Assembly: GCA_017482055.1 (NCBI GenBank)
Contig: JAFUOH010000011.1
Span: 1 to 64,000 of the forward strand
Length of the DNA: 64,000 nt
Direction: 5' to 3'
Origin: Clostridia bacterium
Lineage (GTDB): Bacteria > Bacillota > Clostridia > Oscillospirales > CAG-272
Shown: positions 18,121-26,974 of the stretch, piece after piece
Layout: every line of letters starts with the position of its first letter
Numbering within the stretch: position 1 is the first letter of the stretch
Program-made: the position numbers and the translations under genes
Notes under the pieces: model-generated
What the model was told of the DNA's origin: nothing
The model's input: only the letters and a program-made list of their open reading frames with translations
The model's database searches: none

Positions 18121-19743
18121 ATGGACAAAGCTTTATGTGACAGCCTTATCTTAGAATACACAAGCAAGCTGTACGGCTTCGCGGTGAACAAGACCAATTC
18201 CATAGAGCGCGCCGAGGAATTGGCTTCCCGCATCACACTTGAAGTCTATGCTTCCCTGCTCCGCCGCGACAGTGTTGCAAACATTCCCGCTTATATTTAC
18301 CGCATCGCGGAAAATGTGTGGGCGCGCTTTTGCGACGAGTCACACCGCACGTCGTGGTGCGACATTTGCGACTTCGACCTCACCGACGGCAGCGACTTCA
18401 CCGAGCGTATCATGGAAAGCGAGACATACGCAAAGCTGCGCGTGGAGATTGCACACCTGTCAAAAATCAGACGCGAGATACTTATGCTTCACTATTACGA
18501 CAGCATGAAGCTCGCCGATATCGCCGCTAAGCTTAAAATACCGCTTGGGACGGTAAAGTGGCACATAAGCGGCGCAAAATCAGAATTAAAGGAAGGTATG
18601 GATACTATGAGAAACATTGGCAAATTAGGGCTTGCACCGATAGAATTCACAAACATGGGACACGACGGTCAACCCGGAAAAAAGGGGGATACCTCCAGTT
18701 TTCTCGAACGCCGTCTCACGCAGAATATTGCTTATGCAGCATATCACAATGCGCGCTCAATTAACGAAATTGCAGATGAACTCGGCGTTTCACCCGTTTT
18801 TGTCGCTGATGAGGTGGCGATACTCGAAGAATACGGCTTTATGGATAAAGTGTCAGGCGACAAATATCTCACAAACATTCTCATTTACGAGCCGTCCCGC
18901 GAGCTTGCGGAAAAGGAGCATGGAATTTTCTGTCGCTATGCCAAAAAGGTGCGCGAGCTGTACGTTCCTCGGCTCATCGAAGCACTTCACGGCTATGACC
19001 GCACTAACATATACATTCCGGAAAACGATGAGAATCTTCTCTTGTGGTCCGGCATCGCTTATGCACTCTGCTCGGACAGATTGTGCAGCAACAACCGCTC
19101 CGATGCTTATAAGTACGCAGTTCCCCGAAAGGACGGAGGAAACTACATCGCATTCGCAGAGCTTGCGGCAAGCTTCGATATAAGCTTCGATGCAAGAAAA
19201 TACAGCTGCTGCGGTAATATGACACGCGGCTCCGACAAATATCCCGTGCGTGCATGGCAAATCGGAACGAATTACGATACCCGCAACGGAGGCTGGAGCG
19301 ATAACCTCTACACAGACTACGAATATCTGTACGAATTCTACACGGGAAAAATCGAAAAATCCGCCGAGAACATCGAAAAATACGAACGTCTTCACAAGCG
19401 CGGACTTCTCACCTCCGACGATAAGGTGAACATTGTCTGCATAATTGGCGGCAAAGAGTGGATGAACCAGAACAATTTCACGAAATCGCTCCCAATGGGA
19501 GGCAGTGAGATGGATGCCCTTCGAGATGCGTTGGCAGAAGAATTATCCTCCCTCCACGCGCCCATGACTCCGCCACATATGCTTCCGCTTCGCCGCGAAT
19601 ACATCAAAAATTCGCTTTTATCCAACTCCGTCCGTATGCGTGTTCTCGAGCTGCTCGTCGCCGACGGAACTCTGACCGTGCCCACAGGCGAAGCCGCCGC
19701 AGGTCTAAACACTCTCATGTTCGCCGATGTGATTCCAGAATAA
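18121..19743 (+). CDS. ECF-like RNA polymerase sigma factor with a long C-terminal extension
   Basis: The 540-residue protein starts at an ATG with AAGGAG 8 bases upstream. Residues about 5-75 match sigma-70 region 2 (core binding and -10 recognition) and about 108-158 match region 4 with a helix-turn-helix (KLADIAAKLKIPLGTVKWHI). Typical ECF sigmas end near residue 180; this one continues for about 360 residues. The extension opens with a second winged-helix-like segment (about 200-250; SINEIADELGVSPVFVADEV, then a GFMDK wing), followed by an unassigned, mostly soluble domain with a Cys-Cys pair near residue 360. No anti-sigma gene or membrane segment is seen nearby, so the extension may itself control the sigma part. 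Convergent with purL. Confidence 0.75.
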   Translation: MDKALCDSLILEYTSKLYGFAVNKTNSIERAEELASRITLEVYASLLRRDSVANIPAYIYRIAENVWARFCDESHRTSWCDICDFDLTDGSDFTERIMESETYAKLRVEIAHLSKIRREILMLHYYDSMKLADIAAKLKIPLGTVKWHISGAKSELKEGMDTMRNIGKLGLAPIEFTNMGHDGQPGKKGDTSSFLERRLTQNIAYAAYHNARSINEIADELGVSPVFVADEVAILEEYGFMDKVSGDKYLTNILIYEPSRELAEKEHGIFCRYAKKVRELYVPRLIEALHGYDRTNIYIPENDENLLLWSGIAYALCSDRLCSNNRSDAYKYAVPRKDGGNYIAFAELAASFDISFDARKYSCCGNMTRGSDKYPVRAWQIGTNYDTRNGGWSDNLYTDYEYLYEFYTGKIEKSAENIEKYERLHKRGLLTSDDKVNIVCIIGGKEWMNQNNFTKSLPMGGSEMDALRDALAEELSSLHAPMTPPHMLPLRREYIKNSLLSNSVRMRVLELLVADGTLTVPTGEAAAGLNTLMFADVIPE

Positions 19744-19748
19744 ACAGC

Positions 19749-19776
19749 ATCCGCCGCACGTCACCGTGCGGCGGAT
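19749..19776. terminator. Bidirectional terminator between the sigma gene and purL
   Basis: ATCCGCCGCACG and CGTGCGGCGGAT form a 12-bp GC-rich stem with a four-base loop, between two convergent genes. AT-rich flanks on both sides give short U tracts. Confidence 0.85.
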
Positions 19777-19783
19777 ATTTATA

Positions 19784-22700
19784 TTACTTGAAATACTTAA
19801 CACCGGACTCAAAGAGCTTCTGATCCTTATCGCCCTCGATATTGACCGCCACATTTCTGCCGATACGCTCGCTGTGTCCCATCTTGCCGAGGATACGTCC
19901 GTCGGGGCTGAGAATGCCCTCGATAGCGTAAGTGGAGCCGTTGGGATTGTAGCGGATGTCCATGGTAGGATTACCGTCCATATCAACATATTGTGTTGCG
20001 ATCTGACCGTTTGCCGCGAGACTTCTTACAAGCTCCTCGCTTGCCCAGAAGCGTCCCTCGCCGTGAGAGATCGGAATGGAGTGGATGTCACCTGCTTCCA
20101 CGCCCATAAGCCACGGAGACTTGGTGGATGCGATGCGTGTGCGTACCATCATGGACTGGTGACGACCGATTGCATTAAAGGTAAGCGTCGGGCAATCGGG
20201 TCTCATCTCATCCATGATCTTACCGTAAGGCAGGAGACCGGACTTGACAAGTGCCTGGAATCCGTTGCAGATACCCAACGCCAGACCGTCGCGCTCCTCA
20301 AGCAATCTTGTAACCGCTTCCTTGACACGCGGGTTGCGGAGCACCGCGGTGATAAACTTACCCGATCCGTCGGGCTCGTCACCTCCGGAGAAGCCGCCGG
20401 GGATCATAAGGATCTGCGCATTGTCAAGCAGTGTCACGAATTCGTCTACCGCATCACCGAGAGTCTTTGCGTCGAGATTACGGAGCACGAAAATATCGGA
20501 ATGCGCGCCCGCCTTGTTAAAGCGGCGCATGGTATCGTACTCGCAGTTGGTACCGGGGAATACGGGGATAACTACGCGAGGCTTTGCAAAGCTGTCCGCA
20601 TGATGTGCCTTTGCACGTGCGGTGCAGGTAAATGCTTCGGTAAGCTCGGGCTTGACCTCAGCCGCCTTGGTGGGGAACACCTTTTCAAGGGTGTCCTCCC
20701 AAGCGTTTGCAAGCTCGGTGATGGCAACAGATGTGCCTCCGATTGTGATCTTTCCGTCGTCGGTGGTGTAACCGATAAGCTCGCCGTCAAGCTCGTCCGC
20801 GGTTTCAATAATGAACGCGCCGTAGTTAAGCGCAAACAGCTTCTTTTCGTCGATGCCCCCGGACTTAAATCCGATGCGGTTACCGAAGCTCATCTTCATA
20901 AGACCCTCGGCAACGCCGCCTGCGTCAACAGTATAGATTGCCTTAGCCTTACCGCTTGCCGCGATATTATATACCTTAGTGAAGAGTTCACGCAGGCTTG
21001 CAAAATCGGGGAGCTTGTCCGCTGTATATGCGGGAGCGAGGTAGTATACCTTATCGCCCGCCTGCTTAAACTCGGGAGTTACGATCTTCTTCGCGTCCAT
21101 GGGAGCGATCGCAAAGGAAACCAGTGTCGGCGGAACGTCGATATTCTCGAAGGTACCTGACATGGAGTCCTTACCGCCGATAGCCGCAATGTTTAATTCA
21201 AGCTGAGCCTTCAGCGAACCGAGCAGAGCCGCCATAGGCTTGCCCCAACGCTCGGGTTTATTATTGGTGCGCTCGAAATATTCCTGGAATGTGAGATAAA
21301 CGGTGGTATAGTCGATACCTGCCGCAACTAATTTCGCAACGGATTCAACGACCGCATAAGCCGCGCCATGGTATGGGCTCTTTTCGGAGAGGAAGGGATC
21401 ATAGCCGTATGCCATTACCGATGCGGTATCGGTCTCACCATCAAGTACCGGTATCTTCGCCGCCATGTACTGAGGCTGAGTGAGCTGATACTTACCGCCG
21501 TAAGGCATTACAACGGTGCCCGCACCGATGGAGCTGTCGAACTTTTCAACAAGTCCGCGCTGAGAGCAGATGTTGAGGTCGGAGATAAGCTCTCTCATAG
21601 CCTTTTCGGTATCCTTTGTATCAAGGGATGCCGCATAACCGTCAAGCAGACCGGCTTCCGCAACGGGAGCGATCTCGATCTTGGTGTGCTTCTCCGCACC
21701 GTTGGAGTTTAAGAACTCACGGTTAAGGTCAATGATATATTTGCCATTCCACAGCATCTTGAGTCTTGCTTCCTCAGTGACAGTCGCCACAACGGTGGAT
21801 TCAAGGTTCTCACGAGATGCGTATTCGCAGAACTTTTCAACATTTTCAGCCGCTACGACAACAGCCATGCGCTCCTGAGACTCGGAGATAGCAAGCTCGG
21901 TGCCGTCGAGACCTTCATACTTCTTCGGAACCTTTGAAAGGTCTATATCAAGACCGTCCGCAAGTTCGCCGATGGCAACGGAAACACCGCCCGCACCAAA
22001 GTCATTGCAGCGCTTGATAAGGCGGGTGACCTCACCGTTTCTGAAAAGTCTCTGGATCTTTCTTTCTTCGGGGGGATTACCCTTCTGCACCTCCGCACCG
22101 CAGGTGGTGAGAGATTCGGTGGTATGTGCCTTGGAAGAGCCTGTAGCACCGCCACAGCCGTCACGTCCTGTCTTGCCGCCGAGCAGTACGATCACGTCAC
22201 CGGGCTCGGGACGTTCGCGGACAACGTTACATTCGGGAGCCGCGCCTACTACCGCACCTATCTCAAGGTGCTTTGCAACGTAGTTAGGATGATACAGCTC
22301 GTATACTGCGCCTGTAGCAAGACCGATCTGGTTACCATAGGAGGAATAACCGGAGGAAGCACCGTGTGTGATCTTACTCTGCGGAAGCTTACCGGGGATA
22401 GTGTCCGCAACAGCCACACGGGGATCGGCACATCCGGTCACGCGCATTGCCTGATATACATAAGCACGTCCCGATAGCGGGTCACGGATGGCACCGCCGA
22501 GGCAGGTAGCCGCACCGCCGAAGGGCTCGATCTCGGTGGGATGGTTGTGGGTCTCGTTTTTGAACATGAGCAGCCAATCCTGTTCCTCACCGTCAACATC
22601 CACCTTGATCTTGATGGAGCAAGCGTTGATCTCCTCGGACTCATCCATGTTTTTAAGTACGCCGCGCTTCTTTAAATACTTAGCCGCAATGGTACCCATG

Positions 22701-23506
22701 TCCATAAGAGTGATATTCTTCTTGCGCTCACCGTAAACGAACTTGCGCTTTTCGAGATAATCGTTGTAGGTGTCCTCAATATATTTGTCGCCGATCTTTA
22801 CTTCATCAATAGCGGTAAGAAAGGTCGTATGGCGGCAATGGTCGGACCAGTAGGAGTCGATAAGTCTTATTTCGGAGATAGTGGGATCGCGTTTTTCTTC
22901 ATTCTTGAAGTAGCTCTGACAGAACTTAACATCGTCAAGATCCATTGCAAGCGCGTACTTATTAAGGAAAGCCTTAAGCTCATCCTCACCGTATGCGATG
23001 AAGCCGTCGATAGTCTCAACGGTGGTAGGAATGTCGAACTTCTCAGCGAGAGTTTCCGGCTTTTCGAGAGATGCCTCACGGCTCTCCACGGGGTTGATGA
23101 CATAGCTCTTTATCTTTGCAAGCTCAGCGTCGGTAACGTCACCTGTGAGAACATACACTCTTGCAGTCCGTACGGCAGGTCTGTCTTCATATGTAATGAG
23201 CTGTACGCACTGCGCACAGGAATCTGCGCGCTGATCAAACTGACCGGGCAGATATTCCACTGCGAAAATGCGATCCTTCTCACCGACGGTAACCTCATCA
23301 AAAACTATGTCGCTCTGAGGCTCGGAAAAGATAGTGTTCTTCGCTTTATTAAAGATCTCCTCGGAGATACCTTCAATATCATAACGGTTGAGAACTCTGA
23401 TCGCTTCGAGAGAGGTGATCATCAGATTCTCACGGATATCCGTGATGAGCGAGCGTGCCTCAACGGCATGTGCGGGCTGCTTTTCAACAAATATTCTGTA
23501 TACCAT
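19784..23506 (-). CDS. purL: Phosphoribosylformylglycinamidine synthase, single chain
   Basis: The 1240-residue enzyme turns FGAR, glutamine and ATP into FGAM in purine synthesis. The N-terminal part is PurS-like; the central AIR-synthase-type halves contain DSYWSDHCRHTTF (about 215) and FKNETHNHPTEIEPFGG (about 315), the ATP/substrate loops. The C-terminal class I glutaminase (about 975-1240) has the nucleophile Cys in GICNGFQALVKSG and the His in the SHGEGR segment. The fused form is found in Clostridia and proteobacteria, while Bacillus has three separate proteins. It follows mtaB by 44 bases and may be read from the same promoters. No purine riboswitch was recognised in front of it. Confidence 0.95.
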   Translation of the reverse strand: MVYRIFVEKQPAHAVEARSLITDIRENLMITSLEAIRVLNRYDIEGISEEIFNKAKNTIFSEPQSDIVFDEVTVGEKDRIFAVEYLPGQFDQRADSCAQCVQLITYEDRPAVRTARVYVLTGDVTDAELAKIKSYVINPVESREASLEKPETLAEKFDIPTTVETIDGFIAYGEDELKAFLNKYALAMDLDDVKFCQSYFKNEEKRDPTISEIRLIDSYWSDHCRHTTFLTAIDEVKIGDKYIEDTYNDYLEKRKFVYGERKKNITLMDMGTIAAKYLKKRGVLKNMDESEEINACSIKIKVDVDGEEQDWLLMFKNETHNHPTEIEPFGGAATCLGGAIRDPLSGRAYVYQAMRVTGCADPRVAVADTIPGKLPQSKITHGASSGYSSYGNQIGLATGAVYELYHPNYVAKHLEIGAVVGAAPECNVVRERPEPGDVIVLLGGKTGRDGCGGATGSSKAHTTESLTTCGAEVQKGNPPEERKIQRLFRNGEVTRLIKRCNDFGAGGVSVAIGELADGLDIDLSKVPKKYEGLDGTELAISESQERMAVVVAAENVEKFCEYASRENLESTVVATVTEEARLKMLWNGKYIIDLNREFLNSNGAEKHTKIEIAPVAEAGLLDGYAASLDTKDTEKAMRELISDLNICSQRGLVEKFDSSIGAGTVVMPYGGKYQLTQPQYMAAKIPVLDGETDTASVMAYGYDPFLSEKSPYHGAAYAVVESVAKLVAAGIDYTTVYLTFQEYFERTNNKPERWGKPMAALLGSLKAQLELNIAAIGGKDSMSGTFENIDVPPTLVSFAIAPMDAKKIVTPEFKQAGDKVYYLAPAYTADKLPDFASLRELFTKVYNIAASGKAKAIYTVDAGGVAEGLMKMSFGNRIGFKSGGIDEKKLFALNYGAFIIETADELDGELIGYTTDDGKITIGGTSVAITELANAWEDTLEKVFPTKAAEVKPELTEAFTCTARAKAHHADSFAKPRVVIPVFPGTNCEYDTMRRFNKAGAHSDIFVLRNLDAKTLGDAVDEFVTLLDNAQILMIPGGFSGGDEPDGSGKFITAVLRNPRVKEAVTRLLEERDGLALGICNGFQALVKSGLLPYGKIMDEMRPDCPTLTFNAIGRHQSMMVRTRIASTKSPWLMGVEAGDIHSIPISHGEGRFWASEELVRSLAANGQIATQYVDMDGNPTMDIRYNPNGSTYAIEGILSPDGRILGKMGHSERIGRNVAVNIEGDKDQKLFESGVKYFK

Positions 23507-23550
23507 GTTCGACTCCTTAAAAAATTTATTTGTCTCGGTATAAAAACGCT

Positions 23551-24888
23551 TTAAACAATGAATCCGGTATAAACATTACCATCAAAGCCGTTCAGCTTTA
23601 CGGTTTTGACCTGATTATGAAGGTCATCGGAGGTAATTACGGCAACCTCTAAAAATTCGGGAGTGTGTCCCACCGCTCTGCCGTCCTCACACAGCTCAAA
23701 AAGCACTTCTTTCTGAGCTCCGATATACCCTTCCGCCATCTTGTAAACGCATTCGCGCCCTATGGCATCAAGTCTTGCCAGACGGTCAGCCTTGACCTCG
23801 TCGGAAAGCTGTCCGTCCATGCCTGCCGCCACAGTTCCCGCACGCTTTGAATACGGGAAGATGTGCAGATGTGTAAAGCCGACGCGGCGCACGAACGCTG
23901 CGGTTTCAAGGAACTCTTCCTCTGTCTCTGTGGGGAAGCCGACAATAAAATCGGCGCAGAATGTGACCGTCGGAAGCTTTTCCCTCAGATCATTAATGTA
24001 TTCTTCCACCATCTTCACATTATACTTGCGGCGCATCGCACCAAGCACTCGGTCGGATGCCGCCTGCATGGAAATGTGGAAATTGGGGGCAAAATGCTGC
24101 AGCTTTGCTATGCGCTCAACAAACTCGGGACGCAGTATTGAAGGATCAAGCGAGCCAAGTCTGATTCGTTCGATACCGTCAAGCTTGTCCACCTCCTCAA
24201 GGAGGTCGATAAGCCTGTAATGATCGGCAAAGTCCTTGCCGTAGGATGCGGTTTCAATACCCGTCAGCACCACCTCACGGTAACCGCTCTCGATAAGACC
24301 TCTGACCTCAGCCACAACAACCTCGGGAGACTTTGAGCGAACCTTTCCGCGCGCCTGCGGAACGATGCAGTAGGTACAGCTGTTGTCACATCCGTCCTCG
24401 ATCTTGACATAAGCACGAGTGCGCTCGGAGGAATGTATGGTCATGGGCTCAAAGGGAGCTGCCTTGATATCGTCAACCTTAATATCTGCGGCGTGATTCT
24501 TTTCACCCGATGCGATAAGACCCAGTGCGGCATCCACAAGTCTTGTTTTGTTGCTGTTGCCGCAAATAAAATCCACACCGTCGATACCCGCAGTCTTGCC
24601 GGGGTTAAGCTGCGCATAACAGCCCGTGACAAGGACATATGCGTTCGGATTATGACGAGCCGCGCGACGGATCATCTGACGGGTCTTTCTATCGCTTTCG
24701 GCAGTAACGGTGCAGGAATTGATTATATATATTCCGCATTTTTCGGAAAATTTGCCGATAGTAAAGCCATGCTTCTCAAACTCCTCGGCTATTGCCGTGC
24801 TTTCATACTGATTCACCTTGCAGCCAAGAGTCATTATTCCTACTTTGCGGTTTATCTTGTTTTCTATTTTTAACACCTCAGGATACAT
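23551..24888 (-). CDS. mtaB: tRNA t6A37 methylthiotransferase
   Basis: The 445-residue radical SAM enzyme adds a methylthio group to t6A37 of tRNAs reading ANN codons. The N-terminal UPF0004 domain carries the three cluster cysteines (TLGCKVN, INSCTVT, VTGCYAQ), and the radical SAM motif is CDNSCTYC. A TRAM-like C-terminal domain follows. The layout and the GCKVNQYES start separate it from MiaB and RimO. The exact start is uncertain: the first ATG has no clear ribosome binding site, and a GAGGTG sequence lies just inside the frame. The promoter at 24928-24956 fits the ATG at 24888. purL follows closely. Confidence 0.92.
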   Translation of the reverse strand: MYPEVLKIENKINRKVGIMTLGCKVNQYESTAIAEEFEKHGFTIGKFSEKCGIYIINSCTVTAESDRKTRQMIRRAARHNPNAYVLVTGCYAQLNPGKTAGIDGVDFICGNSNKTRLVDAALGLIASGEKNHAADIKVDDIKAAPFEPMTIHSSERTRAYVKIEDGCDNSCTYCIVPQARGKVRSKSPEVVVAEVRGLIESGYREVVLTGIETASYGKDFADHYRLIDLLEEVDKLDGIERIRLGSLDPSILRPEFVERIAKLQHFAPNFHISMQAASDRVLGAMRRKYNVKMVEEYINDLREKLPTVTFCADFIVGFPTETEEEFLETAAFVRRVGFTHLHIFPYSKRAGTVAAGMDGQLSDEVKADRLARLDAIGRECVYKMAEGYIGAQKEVLFELCEDGRAVGHTPEFLEVAVITSDDLHNQVKTVKLNGFDGNVYTGFIV

Positions 24889-24927
24889 GAAAATATATGA
24901 TATAACTAAAAATATATCTCTCTATAT

Positions 24928-24956
24928 ATTTTAACATTTTTTATGATTTTAGTAAA
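24928..24956 (-). promoter_or_regulatory. Proximal promoter of mtaB
   Basis: On the minus strand TTTACT (24951-24956) and TAAAAT (24928-24933) are separated by 17 bases, giving a leader of about 33 bases. Confidence 0.55.
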
Positions 24957-25125
24957 TGTCAAAATATGCCGAAGTTTGTGGTCAGTGCGAAAAATATAAT
25001 GGGGTTTTTGAACAACTTACACAATTTTGACATCCATTTTTGTCGATGTTGGCAAGTCTACAAATGAAGAACACAATTTCCGACCCGGAGAACGATACTT
25101 TTTACGAATATCTGAAAACCTCCCT

Positions 25126-25187
25126 ATATTAATTATAAATCCCCGAGGCGTTTTTGTCAACACCATTCGAGGATTTATAATTAATAT
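25126..25187. promoter_or_regulatory. Inverted repeat carrying consensus promoters on both strands
   Basis: The arms at 25126-25142 and 25171-25187 are perfect 17-bp inverted repeats, extended by four more pairs after one mismatch. Each arm holds a TATAAT. On the minus strand TTGACA (25155-25160) stands exactly 17 bases from TATAAT (25132-25137). On the plus strand TTGTCA (25154-25159) is 16 bases from TATAAT (25176-25181). The minus promoter would read toward mtaB-purL; the plus one would read antisense into the DUF4091 gene. It lies 13 bases beyond the stop of that gene. Confidence 0.65.
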
Positions 25188-25199
25188 TACTCGCAAAGC

Positions 25200-26873
25200 T
25201 TATAGAGCGATAGCCGCATTGATCCTTTCGCGCAGTGAGAGAAGATACTCCTGCGATCGTGGATAGGATCTAAATGTCATCGGCTCGGCACAGTCCTCCT
25301 CTATAAGCGCTACCACGGCATCATGACCGATTTTAGTCTCAAGCAGCCGCAGAGCTCGCAGATCCTGCAGTGCCTCGTAGAAATGCAACGCATGGAGCGA
25401 ATACAGCGCCTTACCGTCGGGACCGGGATATACAGAGAAGGTATCTCCGGCCGGAGAGAAGTAATCGCCGCAGGTATCGGAGAAGGGATTTACGGGATGG
25501 TACGAGTACTGGCTGTACCAGAAATTGAACGCCCACTGTAAAAAGCCCTTGATGTTGTACTTGAAGAGCTGGGAGCCTAGCACGCGGGTACGCTGACCGG
25601 GCATTGCAAGAAAACGGTTTGAAACATCGGTATGCTGACCGATGCAGTAATATGTCCAAAGATCGGGCACGTTATTTTCGAGGAACGGTTCGATCTTGGT
25701 CGTACATGGAATGGGAAACGGAACCACTCCCGCCTCATAAAAGCGGTAGTCGGACAGCGCGTCCATAATAGTAACGCCTTCAAGCAGATCGGCAACCGTA
25801 TTTTTAGCCGTGGCATAACCCTCAAGATCGGCTTCGTTAGGCTCATCCGAGATGTGGAAGCTACACTTATCAAGCACACCAAGCGATCTGAGATGCTCCG
25901 TCAGAGCCGCAACAAACGCACGCACGAACGTACGGTATTCTTCACACGTACCGGAGGTATCCCAGCCGAAGATACGCTTGTATTCACCGTCCACGGTCGC
26001 CATGACCTTGGGCGCAAACTTTGCCCCCCACTGAGAGAACAGGTGGGAGATCTCGAAGTATTTCATTCCCTTGGAAAGCGCGAGCTTTATGTATCTGTCG
26101 AGCTTTTCATAGGAGAAGCTGTACTTGCCGTCCGAAAGCGTAACATCCACAAGCTGCACGGTGGGACGCTCATGACCGACACCGGTATCAAGGGGCGGAG
26201 TCAGCACGGGAGTGAGGATCATATTGATACCGCATCTTGCCGCCGCTTCCATATAGTTGCCGATCAGCTCCCAGTGCCGCTCGGAGAAGATCTCACAGCC
26301 GTAATAGGTGGCGATGCAGTCATTGTGGAACCACTGTGTATGGATAAGCTCCTGCTCGGGAAGCATTGCGTCTATAACGGTAACGTTAAGCGTTTCGGAT
26401 ACGGTAACAGGCTCTGCACCCGCCGCAAGCGTATAGGTAAGACTTACGGTAACCGGATACTCGCCCGCCGCGATCCCGTTTACATCTTCAACGGTAAACA
26501 GAAGCGCGTGAAGCCGTCCGGCACCGGGAATCGGCAGGGGCAGTACCATGTTGAGAGGAGTCAGCAGATCCGGATAGAGACCGGGAGTCATACGGAGGTA
26601 GTCGGTATCAGTACATCCGGCAAGCGTGGGCATGGTCACGGGAACGGACTCCACCTTAAATGCGCTTATCTTATCCGCAAGCGGACTGTCTATTTTGATA
26701 TTGCAGTATTTATGATTCGGAGACGGCGTTCCGTCAAGGATATATGCAAGCTGAAATGACAGCCTTTCGTTTTTCAGCATGGAAATCTCCGAAAGCGACT
26801 GTTTTTTTGCAATGTCATCGTCAAGGAAGCATTTTTCGGTGGAGGGCATAAGCTTGATCTTAAGTTCGGGCAT
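25200..26873 (-). CDS. DUF4091 domain protein, glycoside-hydrolase-like
   Basis: The 557-residue protein has no signal peptide. The N-terminal third (about 1-165) is a beta-sandwich-like region; the rest looks like the DUF4091 TIM barrel related to glycoside hydrolase family 123 (N-acetylgalactosaminidases). Motifs typical of that part are HTQWFHNDCIA (about 185), the ISDEPNEADLEGY acidic pair (about 345), and QWAFNFWYSQYSYHPVNPF (about 440). In GH123 an Asp-Glu pair carries out substrate-assisted catalysis; the DE in SDEPN is the likely equivalent. It would act in the cytoplasm on imported sugars. It stands alone, 101 bases after trkH, with its own weak promoter. Confidence 0.8.
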   Translation of the reverse strand: MPELKIKLMPSTEKCFLDDDIAKKQSLSEISMLKNERLSFQLAYILDGTPSPNHKYCNIKIDSPLADKISAFKVESVPVTMPTLAGCTDTDYLRMTPGLYPDLLTPLNMVLPLPIPGAGRLHALLFTVEDVNGIAAGEYPVTVSLTYTLAAGAEPVTVSETLNVTVIDAMLPEQELIHTQWFHNDCIATYYGCEIFSERHWELIGNYMEAAARCGINMILTPVLTPPLDTGVGHERPTVQLVDVTLSDGKYSFSYEKLDRYIKLALSKGMKYFEISHLFSQWGAKFAPKVMATVDGEYKRIFGWDTSGTCEEYRTFVRAFVAALTEHLRSLGVLDKCSFHISDEPNEADLEGYATAKNTVADLLEGVTIMDALSDYRFYEAGVVPFPIPCTTKIEPFLENNVPDLWTYYCIGQHTDVSNRFLAMPGQRTRVLGSQLFKYNIKGFLQWAFNFWYSQYSYHPVNPFSDTCGDYFSPAGDTFSVYPGPDGKALYSLHALHFYEALQDLRALRLLETKIGHDAVVALIEEDCAEPMTFRSYPRSQEYLLSLRERINAAIAL

Positions 26874-26910
26874 GATTGTTCTCCTTTACAAAAAATATGT
26901 TGCCGCTTCA

Positions 26911-26939
26911 ATTATATCATACAAACTCTCGCGGTTAAA
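26911..26939 (-). promoter_or_regulatory. Promoter of the DUF4091 gene
   Basis: On the minus strand TTTAAC and TATAAT are 17 bases apart, about 38 bases upstream of the start codon. The -35 box is weak, which would suit an activated promoter. Confidence 0.5.
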
Positions 26940-26970
26940 TGGACAATTCGCTAAACTAAGTGGACAATTC
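26940..26970. repeat. Two direct copies of TGGACAATTC, 21 bases apart
   Basis: The copies start at 26940 and 26961, that is two helical turns apart, directly upstream of the DUF4091 -35 box and next to the trkH stop. The spacing would suit a regulator dimer such as an AraC protein. A decayed transposon end is the alternative. Confidence 0.4.
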
Positions 26971-26974
26971 TACC

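Noticed and set aside
19766..21160. Plus-strand open frame of 464 codons
   Set aside because: It is antisense to purL and crosses the terminator; its sequence has no family signal.
25126..25187. Invertible (phase-variable) promoter
   Set aside because: The arms are only 28 bases apart and each already contains part of a promoter, so inversion would change little; no recombinase gene is nearby.
25027..25266. Plus-strand frame of 79 codons between mtaB and the DUF4091 gene
   Set aside because: It runs across the inverted repeat and into the antisense of the DUF4091 gene, has no ribosome binding site and no recognisable similarity.
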